64,000 nucleotides of DNA from Chitinilyticum piscinae (lineage in GTDB: Bacteria; Pseudomonadota; Gammaproteobacteria; Burkholderiales; Chitinibacteraceae), in NCBI RefSeq assembly GCF_015223195.1, contig NZ_JADFUA010000002.1, positions 248,001-312,000 of the forward strand, in the 5' to 3' direction. Shown here in pieces: positions 9,391 through 18,081 of the stretch. Position numbers and translations under genes: made by a program. Numbering within the stretch: the stretch's first letter is position 1; the number at the start of each line of letters is the position of its first letter. Below the pieces are notes generated by a model. That model had not been told where the DNA came from. It did not search any database and worked only from the letters and a program-made list of their open reading frames with translations.

Positions 9391-10473
9391 ATGGCAGGCG
9401 CAGGATTGCAGGTTGCCGGGATCCGGCTGGCATTTGGCAAAGCCATGGTCGTGGATGCGCTGGATTTCAGCGTGGCCGAGGGTGAAATCGGCTGCCTGCT
9501 CGGGCATTCCGGCTGCGGCAAGACGACCGTCTTGCGCGCGATTGCCGGACTGGAACGCATCCTGGCCGGCGAGATTTCGCTGGACGGTCAGTTGCTGAGC
9601 TCGTTATACCGCCATATTCCGGCCGAGGCGCGTGGCATTGGCATGGTGTTCCAGGACTATGCCTTGTTTCCGCACCTCACGGTTGCCGGCAATATCGGTT
9701 TCGGCCTGAAAGGGCTGGCTGCTGCTGCCCGCGAAACCCGTGTGGGTGAGCTGCTGGAGCTGGTTGGCCTGGCAGGTTCGGGCGCGAAGTACCCGCACGA
9801 ACTGTCCGGCGGGCAGCAGCAGCGGGTGGCGCTGGCGCGTGCGCTGGCACCCCGGCCGCGGCTGTTGCTGCTGGACGAGCCGTTTTCCAATCTTGATGTC
9901 GAACTGCGCGAGCGGTTGGGGCAGGAAGTCCGCACGATTCTCAAGCAAACCGGTACCACCGCCTTGCTGGTGACGCATGATCAGCACGAGGCTTTTGCCG
10001 TGGCTGACAAGGTGGGGGTGATGCATCAGGGCGTGATGAAGCAGTGGGCCACCCCCTACGAGCTCTACCATGAGCCGGCAGACCGTTTCGTGGCCAATTT
10101 CATCGGTGAAGGCGTGCTGTTGCCGGGGAAGGTGACCGGCCCGCAGTGTGTGGAATTCGAGCTGGGCGAGATCTGCTCGCTTGTGCCACGCAGCTGCTGC
10201 CCGGAATGCCTGGGCGACGGGCTAATCGATGTGCTGGTACGCCCCGATGACATTCTCCATGACGATGCCAGCCCGCTGCGTGCCACCGTGCTGGGCAAGG
10301 CGTTCCGCGGCGCGCAGTTCCTGTATACGCTGGGCTTGCCATCCGGCCACAAGCTGCTGTCGCTGGTGCCCAGCCACCATGATCATCAGCTTGGCGAAGC
10401 CATCGGCATCCGCATGGAAATCGACCATGTGATTGCCTTTCCGCGCCTTACCCAAACCCAGGCGCATGCCTGA
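9391..10473 (+). CDS. ABC transporter ATP-binding protein, ferric/spermidine (FbpC-like) type
   Basis: 360 residues from the ATG at 9391; the frame could open at a GTG at 9385 overlapping the thyA stop. The ATPase domain (1-235) has Walker A GHSGCGKTT, Q-loop VFQDYALFP, signature LSGGQQQR, Walker B LLLLDEPFSNLD and switch His in LVTHDQHEA. A C-terminal TOBE-like domain follows (about 285-350). The overall form resembles FbpC/AfuC of iron importers. A Cys-rich SCCPECLGDG lies at the domain boundary, as in some FbpC proteins. No permease or binding protein is adjacent, so it must pair with subunits encoded elsewhere. Its stop overlaps the next start. Confidence 0.82.
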   Translation: MAGAGLQVAGIRLAFGKAMVVDALDFSVAEGEIGCLLGHSGCGKTTVLRAIAGLERILAGEISLDGQLLSSLYRHIPAEARGIGMVFQDYALFPHLTVAGNIGFGLKGLAAAARETRVGELLELVGLAGSGAKYPHELSGGQQQRVALARALAPRPRLLLLDEPFSNLDVELRERLGQEVRTILKQTGTTALLVTHDQHEAFAVADKVGVMHQGVMKQWATPYELYHEPADRFVANFIGEGVLLPGKVTGPQCVEFELGEICSLVPRSCCPECLGDGLIDVLVRPDDILHDDASPLRATVLGKAFRGAQFLYTLGLPSGHKLLSLVPSHHDHQLGEAIGIRMEIDHVIAFPRLTQTQAHA

Positions 10474-10973
10474 TGGGCGCGCCGAATTATCTGGCGGCCT
10501 ACCCGGCGGAGATCCAGCAGCAGGCGCTGGCGCTGCTGGAGTCGGGCAAGCTGGCCGCGCATCTGGCGCGCAAGTATCCCGAGCGCCACGCCGTGCAAAG
10601 CGATGCGGCGCTGTATGACTATGTGAATGCACTCAAGCAGCGCTATTTGCGCAATGCACCGCCGGTGAGCAAGGTGCTGTATGACAGCAAGATCCGGGTG
10701 GTGCAGCACGCGCTGGGTACCAACACCCATGTGAGCCGCGTGCAGGGGGGCAAGCTCAAGGCCAAGAACGAAATCCGCATCGCAACGGTGTTTCGCGAAG
10801 CGCCCGAAGCCTTCCTGCGCATGATTGCGGTACACGAGCTGGCGCACCTGAAAGAGAAAAACCACGACAAGGCCTTCTACCAGTTGTGCCTGCATATGGA
10901 GCCGGCCTACGCGCAGCTGGAATTCGACGTGCGAGCCTGGCTGATGGTGCGCGAAGCTGCCGCGCAGTCATAA
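10473..10973 (+). CDS. YgjP-like (M48/DUF45) zinc metallopeptidase
   Basis: 166 residues; its ATG overlaps the stop of the ABC gene (TGATG), so translation is probably coupled. The zinc-binding signature VHELAHLKEKNHDKAFY (about 127-143) supplies two His and the catalytic Glu, followed by CLHMEPAYAQLE; this layout is typical of the YgjP/DUF45 family. It is probably a cytoplasmic peptidase, as no signal peptide or membrane segment is visible. Its substrate is unknown. Confidence 0.75.
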   Translation: MGAPNYLAAYPAEIQQQALALLESGKLAAHLARKYPERHAVQSDAALYDYVNALKQRYLRNAPPVSKVLYDSKIRVVQHALGTNTHVSRVQGGKLKAKNEIRIATVFREAPEAFLRMIAVHELAHLKEKNHDKAFYQLCLHMEPAYAQLEFDVRAWLMVREAAAQS

Positions 10974-10998
10974 GCCCACGCCGCTGGATCGACCAGGC

Positions 10999-11343
10999 TC
11001 AGGCCACGCTGGCCAGAGCCTGATGCTGCATCCAGCCAAAGCGGGTGCGCGCGGCCAGTTGCGGCATTTCCTTGTCCTGCCCGTCGCAGCCCTTGCGGTG
11101 CGGCATGCGGTAGATGCCGGTAATGGTTCCCTTGCCATCGCTCACCACATACAGCCCCAGCCAGACGCGAGCCTGCTCGCGTTGCAGCGGCGAGAGCACA
11201 GCCAGATCATCCTGATCCAGCAGGCGCGAGGCACCCGTGAGGCGCGGCTGCGCCAGCAACTCGAGGATGGTAAATGGGACATTCAGCGCAAAACGCTGGG
11301 CGCGGGCACTATCGCTGAGACGGAAACGCGGGCAGGGTGTCAT
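10999..11343 (-). CDS. Hypothetical protein, 114 aa
   Basis: ATG at 11343 with a short GGTGAG/AACTCACC context. The product is a small Arg-rich soluble protein with the central segment VWLGLYVVSDGKGTITGIYRM and one internal Cys. No family is recognised. It is convergent with the peptidase gene and preceded by two AGAAC-N4-GTTCT palindromes, which probably control it. Confidence 0.55.
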   Translation of the reverse strand: MTPCPRFRLSDSARAQRFALNVPFTILELLAQPRLTGASRLLDQDDLAVLSPLQREQARVWLGLYVVSDGKGTITGIYRMPHRKGCDGQDKEMPQLAARTRFGWMQHQALASVA

Positions 11344-11360
11344 GGTGAGTTCCGGTTTGT

Positions 11361-11420
11361 AGAACGATTGTTCTGTATGATAGCGAAGCCCGCGTTAAAG
11401 TAAAGTAGAACGAACGTTCT
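11361..11420. promoter_or_regulatory. Two tandem AGAAC-N4-GTTCT operators
   Basis: AGAACGATTGTTCT (11361-11374) and AGAACGAACGTTCT (11407-11420) are two copies of the same inverted repeat, 46 bp apart start to start. They lie upstream of the minus-strand 114-aa gene, whose ATG is at 11343. The symmetry is typical of dimeric repressors such as the TetR family; GAAC-N4-GTTC is also the Gram-positive LexA pattern. No regulator gene is adjacent. Confidence 0.6.
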
Positions 11421-11625
11421 TTTTGTGGCGCTGTGGTATTTGTGTTGCGCTGGTTCCTGCTTTTGTGAGTGTTGCGAAGGGTATGTTTATGCAGCCCTTT
11501 TCTGATAATGCATGCATGGGTATGGGGGCTGGTGTATCAGCGCGGTGCTGATCGCCTGCCATACTGGTGGAACTGGCGACGCCGCTGGCAGTCGAAACGC
11601 CGGTAACCCTGTGAGGAGCAAACTG
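11421..11625. other. Intergenic region before the lipoprotein gene
   Basis: It contains GGGTAT at 11479 and 11518. The second is the start of a degenerate 49-bp repeat. The first begins a 49-bp stretch whose centre TTTTCTGATAATG is identical to that of the copy at 40853 but whose right end is ATGGGG. No other feature is evident. Confidence 0.4.
11518..11566. repeat. 49-bp bipartite palindrome, degenerate copy
   Basis: GGGTAT at 11518 and ATACTG at 11561, so ATAC is at the same offset as in exact copies while the last two bases differ. It lies upstream of the lipoprotein gene. Confidence 0.5.
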
Positions 11626-12246
11626 ATGAATTCCCGACTACCCCGATTGCTGCTGGTCGCTGCGGCCATTGCCGGACTGAGCGCCTGCGAGCAGGCCAGC
11701 GAATTGACCAAACAGGCCGCTTCGGCCGTGGCCGGACAGGTGGTCAGCGAGGTCAAGAACCAGACCAATGAGGCGATCAGCCAGTTCACCAGCGAGGCGG
11801 ATCAGGTGCTGGCGCCACTGGGCATCCAGAGTAGCGCCGTCGCCAGCCAGATGAAGGCCAAGGCCGCCGAGCTGGCCGATCAGGTGCTGAAAGCCCATGG
11901 CGACTGGCAGGTGCTGGCTGGCATGGCTGGCCAGACACCCGCCCAGCTGGGCCTTTTCATGCCGGTGAGCCCGCTGATGCCGGAGCTGCAAAAACTGCTG
12001 GGCGACCAGCTGCCGGCGTATCTGGCGCTGATGAAGGATGCCGGCGCGATTCAGGCCAGCCCGGACGGCGTGCTGTATTCGCTGGCCACGGCCAAGAATG
12101 GTGATCTGGGCTGGTTGCTGATCGACCCGAAAAACCGCAAGCTTGAAGCCGGCATGCAGGAAGGCGGCAAGCAGCAAGTCTTTGCCAGCCAGGGCGAAGC
12201 GATTGCGCGCCCGGCTGTGCTGGCGCAGCAACTGACCGGCAAGTAA
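11626..12246 (+). CDS. Putative lipoprotein, 206 aa
   Basis: ATG at 11626 follows GTGAGGAG. The frame is open upstream, but this start gives a clean lipoprotein signal: Arg-rich start, hydrophobic core LLLVAAAIAGLSAC and lipobox LSAC (Cys about residue 23). The mature part is Ala/Gln/Glu-rich and helical with few aromatics. Its C-terminal half contains LYSLATAKNGDLGWLLIDPKNRKLEAGM. No enzymatic motif is visible. It is a single gene ended by a bidirectional terminator shared with satP. Confidence 0.7.
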   Translation: MNSRLPRLLLVAAAIAGLSACEQASELTKQAASAVAGQVVSEVKNQTNEAISQFTSEADQVLAPLGIQSSAVASQMKAKAAELADQVLKAHGDWQVLAGMAGQTPAQLGLFMPVSPLMPELQKLLGDQLPAYLALMKDAGAIQASPDGVLYSLATAKNGDLGWLLIDPKNRKLEAGMQEGGKQQVFASQGEAIARPAVLAQQLTGK

Positions 12247-12260
12247 AGGCTGGAGCAGGC

Positions 12261-12294
12261 AATAAAAAACGGTGGCGATGCCACCGTTTTTATT
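12261..12294. terminator. Bidirectional terminator between lipoprotein gene and satP
   Basis: AATAAAAACGGTGGC and GCCACCGTTTTTATT form a 15-bp stem around GAT, with A/T runs on both sides. It serves the convergent transcripts on either strand. Confidence 0.88.
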
Positions 12295-12310
12295 GTCCTC
12301 AGCATGCGGC

Positions 12311-12904
12311 TTAGTGCGCGCCCTGACCCAGCGGCAGCACGTCGCGGCCATGAACTTCGTTCATGATCTGGGCAATCGCCGAATAGAACGCTGAACCGCC
12401 ACAGAAGAGGCCAATCCAGCCGGCAAGCGCTTGCAGTGCTTCGTTGCCGGTGAATTTTTCCACGGCCAGCACCAGGAACAGCAATACCAGCGAGCCGAAA
12501 ATGACCTGGGTCGCGCGATTCATGCGCAGGGTGCAGATGAACAGGCAAGCGGTAAACAACCCCCACATCAGCATGTAGCTGCCCATGGCGGCCGCGGAAT
12601 TTGCATCACCCACGCCGTGCTGGCCCATCAGGATCAGCGCCACCAGGCTCAGCCAGAACAGGCCATAGGAAGTAAAGGCAGCGGTGCCGAAGGTATTGCC
12701 CTTTTTCCATTCCATCACGCCGGCAATCACCTGCGCGATGCCGCCGTAGAAAATCCCCATCGCCAGAATCATGCTGGACAGACCGAACAGGCCGATATTG
12801 TGCAGGTTCAGCAGAATGGTGGTCATGCCAAAGCCCAGCAAGCCCAGCGGGGCGGGGTTGGAGGTCTGGTCGCGTACGATGGTTTCCTGCGAGGTCGGGG
12901 CCAT
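12311..12904 (-). CDS. satP: Acetate/succinate uptake transporter, GPR1/FUN34/YaaH family
   Basis: 197 residues from the ATG at 12904; upstream in-frame codons lack homology. The family signature NPAPLGLLGFGMTT at the N-terminus (about 16-29) and six membrane helices fit SatP, an inner-membrane acetate/succinate-proton symporter. Other conserved pieces are GGIAQVIAGVMEWKKGNTFGTA and YGLFW. The gene stands alone with its own upstream region. Confidence 0.88.
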   Translation of the reverse strand: MAPTSQETIVRDQTSNPAPLGLLGFGMTTILLNLHNIGLFGLSSMILAMGIFYGGIAQVIAGVMEWKKGNTFGTAAFTSYGLFWLSLVALILMGQHGVGDANSAAAMGSYMLMWGLFTACLFICTLRMNRATQVIFGSLVLLFLVLAVEKFTGNEALQALAGWIGLFCGGSAFYSAIAQIMNEVHGRDVLPLGQGAH

Positions 12905-13032
12905 ACGGTAATTCCTGCCTTGTCGTTTTACTAAAAAGTGGCGGAATTTATACGCAGTTGGCCGGCTTGTCACTTTGCATCGCGTCAAAGAATATTGCCT
13001 TCGCGCGAACTGTTACGCGGGGTTGCGCGGGC

Positions 13033-13674
13033 TTACCGGGGTTGGCGGGCGCATTCGGGCAGGGGCTGCCACTGGCCTGATTGCAGGCTGACGGAGTGGG
13101 TTTGCTCCGGGCTGCTGTGGCAGCGCAGCGTCGCCGCGAGCTTGCCTTGCGGATTCCAGTGCGGGTCGCTGAGTTCGGCCAGGCTGCGGCTGCCGGCGGT
13201 GATCAGATTCGGCCCCTGCCACAGCGTGCGATTCTTGCGATTGCGCAGCAGCCAGGCTTCGCCATCCAGCCCGTCGGGCTGGCGGATGGCCAGAAAATGC
13301 TGGCGCCCCGGCGCCAATAGCACGGTATGCCCAGCAGCAATACGCCGGCCGCTGGTCGGGTCAAACAGTACGCCACTGAACAGTGATCCGTCCTCAAGTC
13401 GAATCAGGTGCAGGCCGCTGGCGGCATCCTGCCCGCAATAAAACCAGTGCCGGCCGGACAATGGCTCATCGTGCGGCGGCTGGTCGGTGAATTGCGCTAC
13501 GCCCCTGCGCCAGCGTATCTGCAGCGTGTGTGGCGCCACGCGGCTGACTTTGGCAGATGCCTGCTGCAGGGCGCTGCTTTCCGCTTCGGGGCAATTAAGC
13601 AAGGGGTTGGCAAGCGCGGGCCAGCTGCACAGTGCCAGCAAGGTAGTGACCAGGAGCGGGAGCGTGCGGGTCAT
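13033..13674 (-). CDS. Hypothetical exported protein downstream of recD
   Basis: 213 residues with a Sec signal peptide (LPLLVTTLLALCSWPALA, cleavage near 22). The mature protein has four cysteines (in NCPE, FYCGQ, LRCHS, PECAR), suggesting disulfides, and beta-rich Trp/Gly segments such as GRHWFYCGQD. No family is recognised. Its ATG overlaps the recD stop by 4 bp, so it is translated with recD, though an exported partner for a cytoplasmic nuclease is odd and the link may be transcriptional only. Confidence 0.65.
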   Translation of the reverse strand: MTRTLPLLVTTLLALCSWPALANPLLNCPEAESSALQQASAKVSRVAPHTLQIRWRRGVAQFTDQPPHDEPLSGRHWFYCGQDAASGLHLIRLEDGSLFSGVLFDPTSGRRIAAGHTVLLAPGRQHFLAIRQPDGLDGEAWLLRNRKNRTLWQGPNLITAGSRSLAELSDPHWNPQGKLAATLRCHSSPEQTHSVSLQSGQWQPLPECARQPR

Positions 13675-15665
13675 GGCGTTTTCCAGAGTCGGTCAAGTTG
13701 CGCGCCCAGCCCGCTGCTACGGCGCGTTGCCCGTGCAATCAGCTGCGGCAGCAGGGCCAGTTGCGGGCCGGCCAGGGTGAAGCGCGATTTGGCGCGGGTG
13801 ATGCCGGTGTAGATCAGCTCGCGGGTCAGCACCGGGCTGTCGCGATCGGGCAGCAGCAGGATCGCATGGCCGAATTCCGAGCCCTGCGACTTGTGCACCG
13901 TCATCGCCCAGGCCGTATCGACATTGGCGAGCCGCGCGGGCGACACCAGCCGCACGCCGGTGTCCGAATCCTCCGGAAAGGCCACGCGCAGCACGACGCC
14001 ATTGCCCTCCGGCGCAGGCAGCGCCACCGTAATGCCGATGTCGCCATTCATCAGGTTCAAGCCGTAATCATTGGCCAGCACCAGCACCGGCCGTCCGGCA
14101 TACCACTGGTTGTGTGCCTGCGCGGGCAGCGTCAGCAGGCCCGCGTCCTGCAGCCATGCGGCAATGCGGGTGTTCAGCCCGCTCACGCCCCAGGGCCCCT
14201 GGCGCAGCGCGCACAGCACGCGACAGTCGTCAAAACGGAGCAGCAGGGCTTTCAGCCATGCGGCCCACTCGGTAGTCAGTTCACCTGCGGCCCAGCAGGC
14301 CGTGGCCGGTGGTTGCGCCAGGGTGAGCAAAAAGGCGCGGTAGCTGCCTTGCGACCCCGTCAGCAGCCCGGCGAGCTCGCCGGCGCCGGGCGCCAGCGCC
14401 AGCTGCGCGATGTCTTCGCTGCCCGCTTCCAGTAGTCGCAGTGCCGTTTCAGGATCATTGGCATTCACCGCTGTGGCCAGCTGGCCGATGCCGCTGTCGC
14501 TGGCAAAGCGCCGTGATTCGCGCAGCATCACCGTCTGCTGCGCTAGCGGCGAGCCCTGGCCGTGGTAGGGCTGCGGGATGTGCTGGCCGGTGGCTTGGGC
14601 CAGCCAGGCGAGCGTTGCTGGCGAATACGCACCGGTGCTGGCCTCGCGGCACAGCTCGGCCAGCACGGCGCCGGCTTCGACCGAGGCCAGCTGATCCTTG
14701 TCGCCCAGCAGAATCAGCCGGGTGTTCGGTGCCAGCGCCATGAACAGCGAATGCGCGAGGTCGAGGTCGATCATCGAGGCTTCATCGACCACCACCACGT
14801 CTGCCGGAAGCGGGTTTTGCGCGTGGTGCCGAAAGCGCCGTGTGCCGGCTTGCGCACCCAGCAGGCGGTGCAGGGTGGATACCCTGTCGGGGATGTGCCT
14901 CTTGACCAGATCACTGGTGGGTAACTGGGCAATACCCTTGCGAATTGATTCGGAGAGCCGCGCAGCAGCCTTGCCGGTCGGCGCCGCCAGCCGGATCTGC
15001 AGCGCGCGGCCATCGTCAGCGTACAGGGCGTTCTCCTGCAACAGGGCCAACAGCCGCAGCACCGTCGTCGTCTTGCCGGTACCCGGCCCGCCGGTGATCA
15101 CCTGCAGCGGCGCGCGCGTGGCCAGCGCCACCGCAAGGCGCTGCCAGTCCGGGTCCTGGGTGTTGCCGGCGAACAGGGTGGCCAGCTGCGCGGGCAGTGT
15201 CGCGGGGATGTCGGCAGTACCCGCCGCCAGCCGGCCAGCCACGGCCTGTGCCAAGGCTTGCTCCATGCGCCAGTTGCGCAGCAAATAGAGGCGCAAGCCA
15301 TCGAGCACCAGTGGCGTGGTGGCGTTGCCGTCGCCGACGCATAGTGTTTCCGCCGCCAGCGCGGCGGCTAAACTGGCCGGTGTCTGGCCGGCGAACCAGG
15401 GCGCTAGCTGCGCGGAAGGTGGCTGCGGCGCCTTCTCGGGCGAATCGCTCGCGTCATCCGCGCCGGTGAACAGGCTGTCGGGGTCGCTGAACAGGCGCTC
15501 GAGTTCCAGACAGACATGCCCGCTGGCGAGCGCGCGGCTGGTCAGTGCGGCGAGCAGCTGCACCCGTGGCCCGGCATTGGCCTCGCTGGCGAGCAGCTGC
15601 GCCAGCGCGCGATCGAGCGGGGCGAGAAAGGTGAGGGCAGCCAGCGATTCGGGCAGTCGATCCAT
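13671..15665 (-). CDS. recD: Exodeoxyribonuclease V alpha subunit RecD
   Basis: 664 residues. An SF1B 5'-3' helicase: Walker A ITGGPGTGKTTT (about 188-199), motif II VVVDEASMIDL, GDKDQLASVEAGAVL (motif III) and, near the C-terminus, WAMTVHKSQGSEF (motif V/VI region). The N-terminal domain that docks on RecC is present. RecD is the fast motor of RecBCD in double-strand-break repair and Chi recognition. It is encoded about 2.4 kb from recB with unrelated genes between, unlike the usual recB-recD adjacency. A degenerate copy of the 49-bp repeat lies within it (14889-14937). Confidence 0.95.
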   Translation of the reverse strand: MDRLPESLAALTFLAPLDRALAQLLASEANAGPRVQLLAALTSRALASGHVCLELERLFSDPDSLFTGADDASDSPEKAPQPPSAQLAPWFAGQTPASLAAALAAETLCVGDGNATTPLVLDGLRLYLLRNWRMEQALAQAVAGRLAAGTADIPATLPAQLATLFAGNTQDPDWQRLAVALATRAPLQVITGGPGTGKTTTVLRLLALLQENALYADDGRALQIRLAAPTGKAAARLSESIRKGIAQLPTSDLVKRHIPDRVSTLHRLLGAQAGTRRFRHHAQNPLPADVVVVDEASMIDLDLAHSLFMALAPNTRLILLGDKDQLASVEAGAVLAELCREASTGAYSPATLAWLAQATGQHIPQPYHGQGSPLAQQTVMLRESRRFASDSGIGQLATAVNANDPETALRLLEAGSEDIAQLALAPGAGELAGLLTGSQGSYRAFLLTLAQPPATACWAAGELTTEWAAWLKALLLRFDDCRVLCALRQGPWGVSGLNTRIAAWLQDAGLLTLPAQAHNQWYAGRPVLVLANDYGLNLMNGDIGITVALPAPEGNGVVLRVAFPEDSDTGVRLVSPARLANVDTAWAMTVHKSQGSEFGHAILLLPDRDSPVLTRELIYTGITRAKSRFTLAGPQLALLPQLIARATRRSSGLGAQLDRLWKTP
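14889..14937. repeat. 49-bp bipartite palindrome, copy inside recD
   Basis: GGGGAT (one mismatch to GGGTAT) at 14889 and exact ATACCC at 14932. The right arm CTGGGCAATACCC resembles that of the copy inside recB at 18487. It encodes the segment GIAQLPTSDLVKRHIP of RecD. Confidence 0.5.
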
Positions 15666-15829
15666 GAGGGCGCTAAACAGTCAGTGATGCGTCAGATGGT
15701 AATGCCGCCACCGCGAATTACCAAATCGGCATTCCTGCCAGACGGCAGCAATGCTGCAGTGCGAAAGAACTATGCTCAAAGCAGCAATGAATGCCGACCC
15801 TCGCCGTACTGACCTGCAGGATGCCCAGC

Positions 15830-17035
15830 ATGAGCTCAGACAACACGCTTGCTTCCCTCACGCCGCAGGAGGCGGATTTTTCACTTGTCCTCGGTGGTCC
15901 CCTCTATCAGTTGCTGCTGCGGGCGCATCTGTCCGGCGATACCCTGCAATTGCTGAGTCGGCGCATCCTGGTGCTGACCGGCGTGGCCTGGCTGCCGCTG
16001 CTGCTGCTGACCGTGCAGGCCGGTACGGCCTGGGGCGGCCAGGTGGCGCTGCCGTTTCTGTACAGCATCGATATCCATGTCCGCCTGCTGATTGCCTTGC
16101 CCCTGCTGGTGGTGGCCGAGCTGATCGTGCATCAGCGCATGCTGCCGGTGATCGGGCAGTTCGTGCTGCGCGGTCTGGTCAGCGAGGCAGACCGGGAACG
16201 CTTTGACGATGCCATCGCCTCGGCGCTGCGCTGGCGCAATTCCCTGACGGCCGAAGTGATCCTGCTGGCCTTGGTGTATGTGGTCGGTGTCGGCGTGATC
16301 TGGCGTACCCAGACGGCACTCGAGGTCAGCAGCTGGTATGCCGGCATGGCAGAGGGGCATTTTGTCCCGACGCTGGCCGGCTGGTGGCTGGGTTGCGTCA
16401 GCCTGCCGCTATTCCAGTTTTTGCTGCTGCGCTGGTATTACCGCATTTTCATCTGGATCCGTTTTCTGTGGCAGGTGTCCCGCATCCGCCTGCAACTTTG
16501 TCCTTTACACCCTGATCGCTGTGGCGGGATGGGGTTTCTCGGCTCGATCAGCTATGCCTTTACCCCCTTGCTGGCGGCTCAGGGCGTGGTGATGGCCGGG
16601 ATGATTGCCGACCGCATCTTCCACACCGGAGCCAAGCTGCTGGAATTCCGGCTCGAGCTGACCGTACTGGTGGCTTTCGCCGTGGCCGTGGTGCTGTTGC
16701 CGATGCTGCTGTTCAGCATGCAGCTCAGCCAGGCACGGCGCCAGGGTAGCCGTGAAGTCGGCATGCTGGCCTTGCGTTATGCGCGGGACTTCGACCAGAA
16801 ATGGCTGCGCGGCGGCGCACCGGCCGATGAACCCTTGCTGGGCTCGGGGGATATCCAGTCCCTGGCCGATCTGGGCAACAGTTTCACTGTCATCACCGAA
16901 ATGAAACTGGTGCCTTTTTCGAAGCGCACGGTACTGCAGCTGGTCGGCGCAACCTTGCTGCCGGTTGCGCCACTGACGCTGACGATGATCTCGCTGGACG
17001 AGTTGCTCAGCCAGCTGTTCAAGATCTTGCTCTAG
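15830..17035 (+). CDS. Multi-spanning membrane protein, unknown function
   Basis: 401 residues from the ATG at 15830 (AGGA 9 nt upstream); in-frame ATGs at 15791 and 15821 are alternatives. About six membrane segments are visible, including ILVLTGVAWLPLLLLTVQA, a pair around 85-105, VILLALVYVVGVGVIW, and LVAFAVAVVLLPMLLFSM. A soluble charged stretch (about 310-370) and a last hydrophobic helix follow. No transport or enzyme motif is recognised. It is alone on the plus strand between recD and the recB cluster. Confidence 0.65.
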   Translation: MSSDNTLASLTPQEADFSLVLGGPLYQLLLRAHLSGDTLQLLSRRILVLTGVAWLPLLLLTVQAGTAWGGQVALPFLYSIDIHVRLLIALPLLVVAELIVHQRMLPVIGQFVLRGLVSEADRERFDDAIASALRWRNSLTAEVILLALVYVVGVGVIWRTQTALEVSSWYAGMAEGHFVPTLAGWWLGCVSLPLFQFLLLRWYYRIFIWIRFLWQVSRIRLQLCPLHPDRCGGMGFLGSISYAFTPLLAAQGVVMAGMIADRIFHTGAKLLEFRLELTVLVAFAVAVVLLPMLLFSMQLSQARRQGSREVGMLALRYARDFDQKWLRGGAPADEPLLGSGDIQSLADLGNSFTVITEMKLVPFSKRTVLQLVGATLLPVAPLTLTMISLDELLSQLFKILL

Positions 17036-17071
17036 CAATATCTGAGGAATAGCTACTCTGGCCATCTTGAA

Positions 17072-17713
17072 TTAGCGCCAGTAATCGCAGCTCAATGTTT
17101 TGGGCGCGCTGGTAGGGCTGGTGCAGCGTGTCCCTCCCCATACATCAACAAACGCTAGGTTGGGCGGGGCTGCATCATCCATTCTGAGGTAGAACGAACT
17201 CGTGCTAATGGTGCAGATACCCTGCTCTTCGCTGGTATCCATCGATGTTGTCCGTTCCGGCTGCAGTTGCTGGAATGCCCCGGCTGCATGCAGGCAGGCG
17301 ATTGATAACTCGGCTTCTGCCAGAATTGGATCACCATAGGGCTGGTTACTGGCGCTGGCCCTCTCGCAGGTCAAATCAGCAGGAGACATTGTGCGGCTCG
17401 AGCAGCGCAGTTCATGTGCATGCAGTTTAGCCGCGGTCTTTGTGATTGCCGGAATGGCCACGTAACAGCGCTGACCGGCTTCAGTAATCCTGATCGTGCT
17501 AGTGTCAGTACGCGGATACTGCGCAATAGCGGTTAACGCCGCTTGCAGGCAGGAAGGTGAAAGCTGGTTCTTTCCCGAATGTTCAGCATGTGGAACTGGC
17601 GTGGCCGCTTGAGCGCTTCCCATCGAGGTGAGCACAGCAGGTGCGATGAGTACCAGGGCAAACAGCTGCAATTTGATAGTGGCTGAAGCACGGGTTGGTG
17701 ACCGTTCTACCAT
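17072..17713 (-). CDS. Hypothetical exported protein in the recB cluster
   Basis: 213 residues with a basic start and hydrophobic core LQLFALVLIAPAVLTSMGSAQA, a likely Sec signal cleaved near residue 36. The mature region has about nine cysteines, Ser/Thr-rich segments and no known motif. Composition is visibly less GC-rich than recB. It overlaps the preceding small ORF by 7 bp and so ends a recB operon of three genes. Confidence 0.6.
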   Translation of the reverse strand: MVERSPTRASATIKLQLFALVLIAPAVLTSMGSAQAATPVPHAEHSGKNQLSPSCLQAALTAIAQYPRTDTSTIRITEAGQRCYVAIPAITKTAAKLHAHELRCSSRTMSPADLTCERASASNQPYGDPILAEAELSIACLHAAGAFQQLQPERTTSMDTSEEQGICTISTSSFYLRMDDAAPPNLAFVDVWGGTRCTSPTSAPKTLSCDYWR

Positions 17714-18081
17714 ATTGAATTTCCTTTCGAAAAGTTGACAAGTACGGATTGTTGTTCAGCGCTTAGTCGATCCCACCATGCTGCGAAAGAGGGCCGGTGC
17801 CGGTCACCTTTGGGTGGGGCCAGATACTGGCACAGATTGCCCGCCAGATTGCTGTCGGGATACTCAAGCGCAGCCAGTAATAGCGCCGGCAGGTAATAGG
17901 CAAATGCCGCAGGGCTCAGAAATACCAGCGAGGTGTTGCGCAGTTCGGCAGCTTCCAGTTCATCCCAGTTGCGGCGGGCAAAGAGCGCACCAGTGCCTTC
18001 GTCGTCATAGGTGTCGGTTATCAGTGCTTGGTTGGCCGGAAAGGGCTGCACGGGAAAGGCCGCGAGGATGGCGTCACGCAT
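17707..18081 (-). CDS. Small DUF6714-like protein coupled to recB
   Basis: 124 residues. The segments NWDELEAAELRNTSLVFLSP and AFAYYLPALLLAALEYPDSN resemble the FLSPEAFRYYLPAFL pattern that I associate with DUF6714, a family without assigned function. It is soluble with a C-terminal LSAEQQSVLVNF. Its ATG lies within the last codons of recB (8-bp overlap), indicating translational coupling. Family assignment is from memory of the pattern. Confidence 0.6.
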   Translation of the reverse strand: MRDAILAAFPVQPFPANQALITDTYDDEGTGALFARRNWDELEAAELRNTSLVFLSPAAFAYYLPALLLAALEYPDSNLAGNLCQYLAPPKGDRHRPSFAAWWDRLSAEQQSVLVNFSKGNSIW

